This document shows, piece by piece, positions 6,639 to 14,333 of a DNA stretch of 38,577 bases. The DNA comes from Planctomyces sp. SH-PL62 (GTDB lineage: Bacteria; Planctomycetota; Planctomycetia; Planctomycetales; Planctomycetaceae): assembly GCA_945905295.1 (NCBI GenBank), contig CAMDPX010000048.1, positions 1 to 38,577 on the forward strand, read 5' to 3'. Positions within the stretch are counted from its first letter, which is position 1; each line of letters begins with the position of its first letter. Under the pieces are notes generated by a model that ran no database searches, had not been told where the DNA came from, and saw only the letters and a program-made list of their open reading frames with translations. The position numbers and the translations under genes are program-made.

Positions 6639-9600
6639 TCATGACTGGCGTTGATGCAGTTTCAGCCAGCGTGCGCGGCGGACCCAATAGAAGCGGACGG
6701 GTAAGAACAGATCGACGACTTCGTCGGAGATCAGCAAGCCCCCCAGTACCGGCAAGGCCATCGGGGCGAGAATTTCGCCGCCGACGCCACGAGCGAAAAC
6801 CATCGGGAAGATGGCGATGATCGCGACCCCCTCGGTCAACAGCTTCGGGCGTAAGCGATGGACCGCTCCTTCGATGACCGCTTGGCGGAGTTCTTCCAGC
6901 GACTGAATGTTTTCGAGGCCACCGCGCTTCTCGATCGCTTCCCGCAAATAGACCAGCATGATGATGCCGGTCTCGGTGGCCATCCCGAAGCAGGCGATGA
7001 AGCCGACCCAGACGGCGACGCTGAAGTCCATCGGCGGTGCGTGCCACCCCTGCATGATCTTCGGGAAGAAGTACATGAAGAAGGCCCCACCGCTGAGTGC
7101 TTCGGGGACGGCCAGCATCATGAGCGCGGCGTCGGCGAGGTCGTGATACGTCAGGTACAGAATCACGAAGATCAGCACGATGACGACAGGAAAGACGAAC
7201 CGCAGCGTTCGAGCGGCGCGGACTTGATGCTCAAACTCACCGCTCCATTCGATGTGAACCCCTTCGGGCAGCGGGACTTTCTCGGCGACGACGCGCTGGG
7301 CTTCATCGACGAAGCCGACGATGTCTCGGCCACGCACATTGAGCGTCACGTAATTCAGCAAACGGCCGTTCTCGCTTTTGATCATCGCCGGGCCTTCGAC
7401 AATCTGGATGTCGGCGACGACCGACAGCGGAATCACGCTGCGACCGGAGAGGGCATGTTGCGGCGTTGACGAGTGGGTTTCGCTGCCCAATGAGGTTGTG
7501 GGAGACAGGAAGGAATTGCCGTCGATGCCGCGAGCCGTCTTCGTACCGGTCGTCGGCTTGCCGCTCGACATGCCACCGCTCGCAGCGTTCATGCCACCGG
7601 TTGACGAGCTGCTCGACGACATCGAACCAGGACTGATTAGCAGTTTGCCAATCGCCTCTTCGTCTTCACGGCTGGTGCGCGAGTAACGGATGCGGATGGG
7701 GAAGCGTTCCCGCTTCTCGACGGTGTAGGTGACGACTCGGCCGCCGAGCGCGACTTCAATTTCGTTTTGAATGTCCTCGACCGAGATACCGTACCTCGCG
7801 GCGACTTGGCGTTTGATATCGATTTGTAAATAGCCCTTGCCCATGACCGGTGCGGCAATCGCGTCGCGTGTTCCGTTGATTGGCTTGAGTGCGGATTCAA
7901 TCTGCTTGCAGACCTTGTCGATCGTGTCGAGGTCCGGGCCAAACACTTTCACGCCGATATCGGTGCGGACGCCGGTCGAAAGCATTTCAATGCGGTTGAT
8001 GATCGGCTGCGTGAAGATGTTCGACCAACCGGGGACTTGCAGCACGCGACCCATTTCGTCATCCACAAGATCACCTTTCGGTCCTGTTTGGCGGGGCCAG
8101 AGGAAGAGTGTCTTGGCAAACGGTGGGTCGAGTTCTTCGCGACGAGCGAGGAACGGGGAGGCAACTTCTAGGCGAGCGGGGGGCGTCAGCCCCCCGGTTG
8201 TTCTTGTGAGCGGAATGGCGCTAGCCACCGGTGTCGTGGAGTCGCTGTTGGCGTGCGGATTACCGGCGGCTATCGCCGTGCCGCTCACTGAACCGGGGGG
8301 CTGACGCCCCCCGCTCGCCTCGGCGAGTTTGTCGAGCTGCGCCGCGATCACGCGCTTGGCAAACTGCTCGGTCTCCTCACCGTGAGCGGCACCGCTCGTC
8401 AGCCCTTTGGCTTGCGCGGTCTTGGCGAGTTCTTCCAGCACATACCAGTTGAACGCTGGAGTGGCTTGATCGAAGAGTTCGTAGTTGACCAGCGCGGCTC
8501 GTTCTCGCCAGAGCTTTGTGCGTTGCGCGAGGACGGCCTTGAGCATCTCTCCCGCGAAGGTCCGGTGTTTGGCTCCCAAAGCTTCCAGTGACTGCTGCCA
8601 CAGCGTGATCGGCAATGACTCTTTGATCTGCAAAGCTTCGGCAACGTCGGTGATTTCGCCCCGCACTTGCAACTCGCGGGCGATGGCCTGGGTCAGTTCT
8701 TGGACGTCCTCCAACGCAGGGCTGCGAGCCAACCAGCGTCCGAATCGCGGGGCGAGTTGTTCGGCGAGTTCCTTTGTTCCGGTGAGCCGGGCGGCGTCAG
8801 CCCCCGGACCTGTCTGGCGATCGGCATTGTCCGGGGCCTCACGGCCTCCGGCTCGCCAGTTTACTTCTTTCAAATCGCCGGCTCGATGTAATCGTGCGAT
8901 CGTCTCGTCGACGACATATCGCACCAGCACGGGGCCAAGCTCGTGCTCGAATTCACGATAGCGGCGCAACGAAAGTTCGCGTAACGCTTCGTCGAATCTT
9001 TCGAGCGCGTGCTGTGACGTGTCGTTCAGCAGACTCGCCCGCTCGTCTGCGGGAGTGGCTCGATTTAAGAAGCCGCGCCTTTCCAAGAGGTCCAACACAA
9101 CGCCGGTCTGCTGCGCGGCGTCGTTGAATCGTAAGACACGCTTCGGCCAAAGTTCCTTCGGGCGGAAGTTCACGAACGTCTCAACCATGTCGAGCGGCGC
9201 GGGATCGGTGGGCGTGTCGGCTCGGCCGGCTTTGCCAATCACGGACTCGACTTCGGGGAAGCCGCGCAAGAGCGCATCGCGAGCCTTGAGGTCGTCGGCC
9301 GACTGCGTGATGCTCGCGCGCGGGACGGAGATGGGCATGTCGAGTGTCGTCCCCTCGTCCAACGCGGGCATGAACGAGACGCCGATCTTGGGGAAGTGAT
9401 ACGCCCACAGCCCAATCCAGAAGAGCGTCACCAGCGACAGGACTTGCCACTTCACGCCGCGCGTGAATAGCACCGTCAGCGAGACGACCAAGCCGAACGT
9501 GACCAGAAACGCCGTTCGCCAAGCGTTCTCGGAAGCTCCCATGCCGACGATGGCCTGCAACGGAAACATCCCCGCCGCCAGCACCAGCAACACCGCGAAT

Positions 9601-11282
9601 CCCCACATCACCAGATTCCGGCGTGGCAGCGCCCAGGTCAGCAGCGGTTTGTAGATGTGGATGAAGCTGCGCACGATGGCGTTCTCTTCTTCGCCACGCA
9701 GACGGCCTTTCAGAAACGTTGGGATCAGCGCCGGCACGACCGTCACGGAGATGAGCGCCACGCCGATCAATGCGAAACTCTTGGTGAACGCCAGCGGATG
9801 GAAATACTTCCCTTCGCGGCCGCTGAGCATGAACACGGGGACGAAGCTCAGCAGCATGATGAGCACCGAAAAGAAGATCGGCCGCCCGACCGTGCGGCAG
9901 GCGGGGATGACCAACTCCGTGATGTCGCCGGTGACTTTGTTGTTGCCGAAGTGAGCTTTCAGCGTGTGCGTGGCGTTCTCGACCATCACGATGGCCTGAT
10001 CGACGAGGATGCCGATCGAGATCGTCAGCCCCGCCAGCGACATGATGTTGGCCTGAATGTCGATGATGTGAAACGTACGCAGCAGCCACATCATCAAGAA
10101 CGAAAACAGCACGGCCAGCGGCAACGTCACGCAGATGACGAACACGCTCCGCACATGCGACAGGATCAGCAGAATGGCGATCGAAGCGATCAGCATCTCG
10201 TGCCACATGACTTCGGTCAGCGTGTGGATCGCTCCGTGAATCAACCGCGTGCGGTCGTAGGCCGGGACGATGTGGACCCCTTCGGGCAAACCGGGCTGCA
10301 ACTCCTGAATCTTTTCTTTGACTCGTTCGGTGACGGTCAGCGGGTTTTGGCCGTGCCGCATCAACACGACTCCGCCGGTGACTTCGTTGCCGTCTTTCTC
10401 GTACACACTGCGGCGGAACTGTGTCCCCAGCAGCACGCGCGCGACATTGCTCACATAGATCGGAGTGCCGTTCACTTCTTTGATGACGGTGGATTCGATG
10501 TCGGCCTGACCTTTGATCCAACCGACGCCGCGCACGATGTATTCGGCGTTGTTCTTTTGAATGACGCCGCCGCCGGCCGGGACGTTGCTCCGCGCGACCG
10601 CCGCATACAGTTCGCCGAGCGTGATGCCGTAAGTTCGCAACGAATCGGGCTGCACGTCGATCTGATATTCCAACGGCAGTCCGCCAACGATGGCGACATC
10701 CGCGACACCGGCCGCTGAGGTGAGCTGCGGAGCGATGTAGAATTTGTTGAGCGCCCAGAGGCGGGGAGGGGAGGAGGGGAGGAGGTGAGGAGGTGAGGAG
10801 AGAGGCGACTCCTCACCTCCTCTCCTCCTCTCCTCCTCTCCTTGAAACTCAACCGTGTACCAAAAGATTTGCCCCAGCGCCGTCGCGTCGGGAGCGAGAT
10901 ACGGCACGACTCCCGATGGCAAATACGCTCCGGCTTGGCCCAGCTTTTCGGTCACGCGCTGACGGGCGAAATAGAAGTCGATGTCGTCGTCAAAGATGAT
11001 CGTGATCATCGAGAAGTTGAACTCGCTTGAAGACCGCACGGCCTTCACTCCCGCCAGTCCTTGCAGCTTGCGAGACAGCGGGTACGTCACCTGATCCTCG
11101 ACCTCGCGAGGACTGCGACCCATCCAGTCGGTGAAGACGATGACTTGGTTCTCGCTCAGGTCCGGGATCGCGTCGATGGGCGTATCGAACACGGCATACA
11201 CCCCGCCGATCGACAATGCGACCGCGAGGACCAGCACGAGAAACCGGTTGCGAATCGAGGCTTCGATGAGTTTTTCAATCAT
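6639..11282 (-). CDS. Heavy-metal efflux RND pump, CusA/CzcA-like, with large insertions
   Basis: This 1547-residue inner-membrane protein belongs to the HME group of RND transporters, which use the proton gradient to export metal ions such as Cu, Ag, Zn or Co through a tripartite complex. The N-terminus (IEKLIEASIRNRFLVLVLAV), the DTPIDAIPDLSENQVIV segment and the TM4 proton-relay motif GILVDQAIVMVENA (D428, E435) are typical. Relatives have about 1040 residues, so about 500 are extra. They lie at about 145-175 (Arg/Glu/Ser/Pro tract from a repeat), 560-633 (apparently two added membrane segments), 712-1070 (helical, charged insert carrying two more repeats) and 1214-1277 (Ser/Gly/Thr-rich). 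The frame stays open throughout. The adaptor gene is upstream on the same strand, separated by a toxin-antitoxin pair. No TolC-type outer-membrane gene is in the window. Metal specificity is not readable. Confidence 0.92.
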   Translation of the reverse strand: MIEKLIEASIRNRFLVLVLAVALSIGGVYAVFDTPIDAIPDLSENQVIVFTDWMGRSPREVEDQVTYPLSRKLQGLAGVKAVRSSSEFNFSMITIIFDDDIDFYFARQRVTEKLGQAGAYLPSGVVPYLAPDATALGQIFWYTVEFQGEEERRRGGEESPLSSPPHLLPSSPPRLWALNKFYIAPQLTSAAGVADVAIVGGLPLEYQIDVQPDSLRTYGITLGELYAAVARSNVPAGGGVIQKNNAEYIVRGVGWIKGQADIESTVIKEVNGTPIYVSNVARVLLGTQFRRSVYEKDGNEVTGGVVLMRHGQNPLTVTERVKEKIQELQPGLPEGVHIVPAYDRTRLIHGAIHTLTEVMWHEMLIASIAILLILSHVRSVFVICVTLPLAVLFSFLMMWLLRTFHIIDIQANIMSLAGLTISIGILVDQAIVMVENATHTLKAHFGNNKVTGDITELVIPACRTVGRPIFFSVLIMLLSFVPVFMLSGREGKYFHPLAFTKSFALIGVALISVTVVPALIPTFLKGRLRGEEENAIVRSFIHIYKPLLTWALPRRNLVMWGFAVLLVLAAGMFPLQAIVGMGASENAWRTAFLVTFGLVVSLTVLFTRGVKWQVLSLVTLFWIGLWAYHFPKIGVSFMPALDEGTTLDMPISVPRASITQSADDLKARDALLRGFPEVESVIGKAGRADTPTDPAPLDMVETFVNFRPKELWPKRVLRFNDAAQQTGVVLDLLERRGFLNRATPADERASLLNDTSQHALERFDEALRELSLRRYREFEHELGPVLVRYVVDETIARLHRAGDLKEVNWRAGGREAPDNADRQTGPGADAARLTGTKELAEQLAPRFGRWLARSPALEDVQELTQAIARELQVRGEITDVAEALQIKESLPITLWQQSLEALGAKHRTFAGEMLKAVLAQRTKLWRERAALVNYELFDQATPAFNWYVLEELAKTAQAKGLTSGAAHGEETEQFAKRVIAAQLDKLAEASGGRQPPGSVSGTAIAAGNPHANSDSTTPVASAIPLTRTTGGLTPPARLEVASPFLARREELDPPFAKTLFLWPRQTGPKGDLVDDEMGRVLQVPGWSNIFTQPIINRIEMLSTGVRTDIGVKVFGPDLDTIDKVCKQIESALKPINGTRDAIAAPVMGKGYLQIDIKRQVAARYGISVEDIQNEIEVALGGRVVTYTVEKRERFPIRIRYSRTSREDEEAIGKLLISPGSMSSSSSSTGGMNAASGGMSSGKPTTGTKTARGIDGNSFLSPTTSLGSETHSSTPQHALSGRSVIPLSVVADIQIVEGPAMIKSENGRLLNYVTLNVRGRDIVGFVDEAQRVVAEKVPLPEGVHIEWSGEFEHQVRAARTLRFVFPVVIVLIFVILYLTYHDLADAALMMLAVPEALSGGAFFMYFFPKIMQGWHAPPMDFSVAVWVGFIACFGMATETGIIMLVYLREAIEKRGGLENIQSLEELRQAVIEGAVHRLRPKLLTEGVAIIAIFPMVFARGVGGEILAPMALPVLGGLLISDEVVDLFLPVRFYWVRRARWLKLHQRQS
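8171..8319. repeat. Composite nested palindromic repeat inside the pump gene
   Basis: Outer arms 8171-8199 (GGCGAGCGGGGGGCGTCAGC...) and 8291-8319 are perfect 29-base reverse complements. Between them lies a second, imperfect inverted pair of another family, 8206-8232 with 8262-8288 (GTGAGCGGAATGGCGCTAGC...). On the minus strand the whole unit is read in frame as a Gly/Pro/Thr linker, including ASGGRQPPG and TGGLTPPAR, residues about 988-1038. Confidence 0.85.
8781..8857. repeat. Imperfect palindromic repeat inside the pump gene
   Basis: Arms 8781-8808 (GGTGAGCCGGGCGGCGTCAG...) and 8830-8857 pair with several mismatches. The sequence belongs with the intergenic repeat at 3791-3866. It is translated in frame as RAGGREAPDNADRQTGPGAD and neighbouring residues (about 809-834) in the middle insertion of the pump. 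It appears older than the other copies. Confidence 0.7.
10760..10851. repeat. Purine/pyrimidine hairpin repeat inside the pump gene
   Basis: A G/A-only style tract of roughly 46 bases (repeats of GGAGG and GGTGAGGA) is followed after GCGACT by a mainly C/T tract of similar length that is largely its reverse complement (CTCCTCACCTCC). On the minus strand it encodes a tract including GEEERRRGGEESPLSSPP, in the periplasmic loop just before LWALNKFYIAPQL, where CusA relatives have no such sequence. Confidence 0.75.
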
Positions 11283-11328
11283 GAGTTGACCGTGAAACTT
11301 GAATTGTGTTGAGTTCGTTAAACCGGAC

Positions 11329-11358
11329 TTGATGTTGTCAAACCGATTGCCTCATAAT
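11329..11358 (+). promoter_or_regulatory. Possible promoter of the toxin-antitoxin pair
   Basis: TTGATG (11329-11334) and CATAAT (11353-11358) are separated by 18 bases and resemble a sigma-70-type -35/-10 pair. Transcription would begin about 11365, almost at the antitoxin ATG (11368). No ribosome binding site is visible, so a leaderless mRNA is possible. Confidence 0.35.
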
Positions 11359-11367
11359 CTTTTCACG

Positions 11368-11610
11368 ATGAAAACAATCACCATCAATTTGGAAGAGCCG
11401 GTAGTCGACGCGATCACGGAGTACGCTCAGAGAACTGGACGCTCGACAGACGATGTTGTGGCCGAAGCGGTCGAACACTTCCGTCTCACTCGTTGGCGAC
11501 CACGGCATTCTTTGCGTGATTTCAAGCCGCTCAATTTGCAGCTCAAACATCCGGACGCATGGAAAGTGGACGACATTCTGGACGAGATGATCAATCATGA
11601 TCGGGATTGA
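11368..11610 (+). CDS. VapB-like antitoxin, probable ribbon-helix-helix type
   Basis: The protein (80 residues) begins MKTITINLEEPVVDAITEYA, the beta-strand plus helix pattern of ribbon-helix-helix DNA-binding antitoxins. It continues with a second helix (STDDVVAEAVEHFRL) and a polar C-terminal tail (LKHPDAWKVDDILDEMINHD) that probably wraps the toxin. The start at 11368 was preferred over one 69 bases upstream because the RHH strand begins there. Its last 14 bases overlap the start of the PIN-domain toxin gene, the classic translationally coupled order. It would neutralise the toxin and repress the operon. The pair lies on the plus strand inside an otherwise minus-strand metal-efflux locus. 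Confidence 0.75.
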   Translation: MKTITINLEEPVVDAITEYAQRTGRSTDDVVAEAVEHFRLTRWRPRHSLRDFKPLNLQLKHPDAWKVDDILDEMINHDRD

Positions 11611-12046
11611 TTCATCGTTCTTGGTTGGCCTTGAGACCCAGGGCCATCCGTTCGCCTGCGCTTGCCGAGAGATGTTCGATCTTCTGACTGCCAATTCGGA
11701 AACGCTCGCATTGCAGCCGTCGGTGTTATCGGAATTCGTCCATACGGTCACCGATGCGCGTCGCCTGACATCGCCGTTATCCGTCACCGAGGCGTTAGAT
11801 CGGGCTTGGGAGTGGTGGAATGCCGAGGGGCTGGTCCAAGTGTTTCCCAACGCGGAGAGCACGGAGTTATTCTTAGCATGGATGCTCAAATATCGCTTGG
11901 GCCGCAAACGTCTCAATGACACGCAGTTGGCGGCGGCATATTGGACTGCCGACGTGAAGCGCATCGTGACGCTCAACGCGAAGGACTTTGCGGTGTTTGA
12001 CTGCTTTGAAATCATCGTGCCGACTCCTTCGTCGCCGCCTGCCTGA
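11597..12046 (+). CDS. VapC-like PIN-domain toxin ribonuclease
   Basis: This 149-residue protein fits the PIN-domain fold of VapC toxins, Mg-dependent endoribonucleases that cut tRNA, rRNA or mRNA. Candidate acidic active-site residues are D5 (IGIDSSFLVGL), E46 (SVLSEFVHT), D108 (RLNDTQLAAA) and D130 (TLNAKDFAVF), spaced as in the family. The ATG at 11597 lies within the end of the antitoxin gene. Its 3' end runs 35 bases past the stop of the convergent efflux adaptor gene (12012), so the two mRNAs are antisense over that stretch. The RNA target cannot be read from sequence. Confidence 0.82.
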   Translation: MIGIDSSFLVGLETQGHPFACACREMFDLLTANSETLALQPSVLSEFVHTVTDARRLTSPLSVTEALDRAWEWWNAEGLVQVFPNAESTELFLAWMLKYRLGRKRLNDTQLAAAYWTADVKRIVTLNAKDFAVFDCFEIIVPTPSSPPA

Positions 12047-14195
12047 GCTTCTCGACTTTGGAGAGCGTCGCCTTGGGGTCTTTGAGCGCGTCTTCTTCGC
12101 AGCCGGCGCAGCACAGGAAGACCGGTTGGCCTTCGATCAGGATTTTGAGCGGCGTTCCCATCGAGCCCAGTTCGCTCTTGGGCAACACGGCGCAGAACTT
12201 TTGTTTCTGGGCCGCCTCGCGATCAGCGGGACTGAGCTTGGCCAACGCCTTCGCGATCTTTTCCTGCTTTTGTAGGTTGGGATTCCATCCCGACCGATCG
12301 TTCGGGTCGGGACGGAGTCCCAACCTACTTTGAGTTTCCCCGCCAACCCTCATCCGCGCCCGCAGGTCCGCGACTTTTTTCAGCGTCGCGTCGGCTTCTT
12401 TCGCGGCTGGTTTCGCGCAGGCGTTGCAGCAGACGAAAACCGGTTGATCGTTGACCATCACTTTGATCGGCACACCCATTGAGCCGAGCCGGCTCTCGGT
12501 CAGGACGGGGCAAAACTTTTGCGACGCTGCGAGCTTGCGATCCTCCGGGCTGAGCTTGGCGAGCGCGAGGTCGATCTTCGCGTCGGTGTCTGGCGGAGTG
12601 GACGGCCTCACGTTCTTCGACGGAGTTGAACTGCCGCCGCTGCTGCCGCCGATGTAGATTGAGCCGGCTGCGGGATTCAATCGCGTCTCGGCATCGACCA
12701 GGAAGGAACCGCTGGTGACGATCAACTCGCCGGCCTCCAAACCGCTCAGCACCGGAAAGAATGTCACGTCATTCGGTCCCGCCATGCGCGGTCCAAGTTG
12801 GACGAGTACGCCCTCGAACTCGCCCGGCAGCACTTGGCGATAGACGATCTTCTGCCGGCCCGTGTCGATGATTGATCCTTCGGGAACAGCCAGCACTTCG
12901 CCACGGTCCAGTCGTTCCAGTTGCTCTTGGCGAGCGGGGGGCGTCAGCCCCCCGGTTGATGGCGGCGTTGGTTCATCAGGCGTTGCTGGATCAACCGGGG
13001 GGCTGACGCCGCCCGCTCGCCTGTTGAGTTCCGCGACCGCGCGAGCAATCGCTGGTACGCGAGCCGGCGGCACCTCAATCAGCACTTCCGCTGTCGTGCC
13101 GGGACGCAGCTTGTGGCCGGGATTCGGTATCTCGAATCGCACCGTGACCGTCCGCGTTTCTTGATCGACGTGCGGGTAGATGAATGACAGGAATCCGTGG
13201 AACGGTTCATCCGGGAACGCCTGAGTGGTTGCCATGACCGGCAGCCGCTCGGCACTCACGTCGCCATGTTGTTCGGCGGGGAGAAACCGGAAGTCGTGCT
13301 CGTAAACTTGCGCCTGAATCCAGACGGAGGAAAGATCCGCGATGTCGTAGAGCGGCATCCCTTCCTCGACGTACTGCCCCTCGCGGACGTACTTCTTGAC
13401 GATGTGCCCGGGGATCGGCGAGCGAATTCGCAAGTGCGTGTTCGACTCGCCGGTTTTCAGGATGCCGTCGATCTGTTCGTCGCTGATGTCCAACAAGTGC
13501 AAACGGTTTCGCGAGCTCTTCAACAGGTCCGCATTGTTCCGTTTCTGAGCATCCAGCAGCGTCTGCACCGTGACATTGAGTTCGGGACTGTAAATCGAAG
13601 CGAGTTCGTCTCCCGCTGCCACGAGCTTGCCAGTCTCCGATGAAATCAGACTGTCGATGCGCCCCTTCACACGAGCGGAAACGGTCTTGAATCCGCGTTC
13701 GTTGAAGTCCACATAACCGACCGCCGTGATCTGCTTTGTGAGCGGCACATACGCGACGGCCCACGTTTGAACCCCCGCGAGCACGACTCGATAAGGCGAC
13801 AATTGCACGCGGCTGACCACCCCCGCCGGCAGTGCCTCGTCGCTCGCATTGCCTTTCTTCCGCTTCGACAGCGGCATGAAGCAGACCGGGCATTTGTCTT
13901 TACCGTTGTCACGCACGACCGACGGGTGCATCGGGCAGAACCACTCCGCATCGCCAGCGACATGCACAGCATCGCCCACCGGCCGAGTCAACTTCTCATA
14001 ATGAGCGACCAGCGTGTCCCATTGCGTGATCCCCGCTCCGATCGCCACCAGCACCGCCACGAATCGCAGTCGAGCCAGCTTCACGAGAATGATGAAATCG
14101 AACCACCACCACGCCTTTCGCCAACCCTTGAGATGCGACGGTGCTCGCAAGCCCCCTTCGTCAATCGACGGTGCTGCGCGTTTGAAATCCGACAT
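12012..14195 (-). CDS. CusB-like RND periplasmic adaptor with metal-binding domains
   Basis: This 727-residue membrane-fusion protein would link the RND pump to an outer-membrane channel. A membrane segment near residues 30-50 is followed at about 85-115 by a heavy-metal-binding domain with the WFCPMHPSV and KCPVCFMPL motifs. The HlyD/CusB barrel-sandwich and helical-hairpin core follows (VSARVKGRIDSL, RIRSPIPGHIVKKYVREGQY). The C-terminus carries a duplicated Cys domain of about 65 residues (FCPVLTESRLGSMG ... FVCCNAC, then FCAVLPKSELGSMG ... FLCCAGC), probably metal-binding. Two palindromic repeats are translated in frame, one in the core (12929-13021) and one in the linker between the Cys domains (12272-12328). 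The start at 14195 has AAGGAG seven bases upstream. It lies downstream of a Cys-rich exported protein gene. The family usually lacks the tail. Confidence 0.92.
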   Translation of the reverse strand: MSDFKRAAPSIDEGGLRAPSHLKGWRKAWWWFDFIILVKLARLRFVAVLVAIGAGITQWDTLVAHYEKLTRPVGDAVHVAGDAEWFCPMHPSVVRDNGKDKCPVCFMPLSKRKKGNASDEALPAGVVSRVQLSPYRVVLAGVQTWAVAYVPLTKQITAVGYVDFNERGFKTVSARVKGRIDSLISSETGKLVAAGDELASIYSPELNVTVQTLLDAQKRNNADLLKSSRNRLHLLDISDEQIDGILKTGESNTHLRIRSPIPGHIVKKYVREGQYVEEGMPLYDIADLSSVWIQAQVYEHDFRFLPAEQHGDVSAERLPVMATTQAFPDEPFHGFLSFIYPHVDQETRTVTVRFEIPNPGHKLRPGTTAEVLIEVPPARVPAIARAVAELNRRAGGVSPPVDPATPDEPTPPSTGGLTPPARQEQLERLDRGEVLAVPEGSIIDTGRQKIVYRQVLPGEFEGVLVQLGPRMAGPNDVTFFPVLSGLEAGELIVTSGSFLVDAETRLNPAAGSIYIGGSSGGSSTPSKNVRPSTPPDTDAKIDLALAKLSPEDRKLAASQKFCPVLTESRLGSMGVPIKVMVNDQPVFVCCNACAKPAAKEADATLKKVADLRARMRVGGETQSRLGLRPDPNDRSGWNPNLQKQEKIAKALAKLSPADREAAQKQKFCAVLPKSELGSMGTPLKILIEGQPVFLCCAGCEEDALKDPKATLSKVEKLRQAATKESAR
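12272..12328. repeat. GTAGGTTGGGA inverted repeat inside the adaptor gene
   Basis: Arms 12272-12295 and 12305-12328 pair with two mismatches around a 9-base loop; the second arm is identical to the arm of the repeat that ends moxR (1333-1356). Here the GTAG boundary is out of phase, so the frame passes through and reads SRLGLRPDPNDRSGWNPNL, the linker between the two Cys domains. Confidence 0.85.
12929..13021. repeat. GGCGAGCGGGG inverted repeat inside the adaptor gene
   Basis: Arms 12929-12959 and 12991-13021 pair over 31 bases with one mismatch and enclose a 31-base loop. Translated in frame on the minus strand, the unit gives RRAGGVSPPVDP and STGGLTPPARQE, a Gly/Pro linker. GGLTPPAR also occurs in the pump from the copy at 8171-8319. 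Confidence 0.85.
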
Positions 14196-14333
14196 GATGA
14201 ACTCCTTGAAAGCGCCACGCACACACGCGGCACGAAAGACAGCCAATCGACTCGCACGGTGGAACGTCACAGACGCCCAATCCGGAGCCGATCCCCAAGA
14301 GGCGGCGCGAAACACGCCGCACACATCAGCGGA

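Noticed and set aside
9181-10521. A 446-codon open frame on the minus strand inside the pump gene
   Set aside because: It lies in another phase of the CusA-like coding sequence, is rich in Arg/His/Asp as expected for a GC-rich shadow frame, and shows no domain.
9657-10718. A 353-codon open frame on the plus strand opposite the pump gene
   Set aside because: Very His/Asp/Gln/Arg-biased sequence with no motif; an antisense shadow of the pump.
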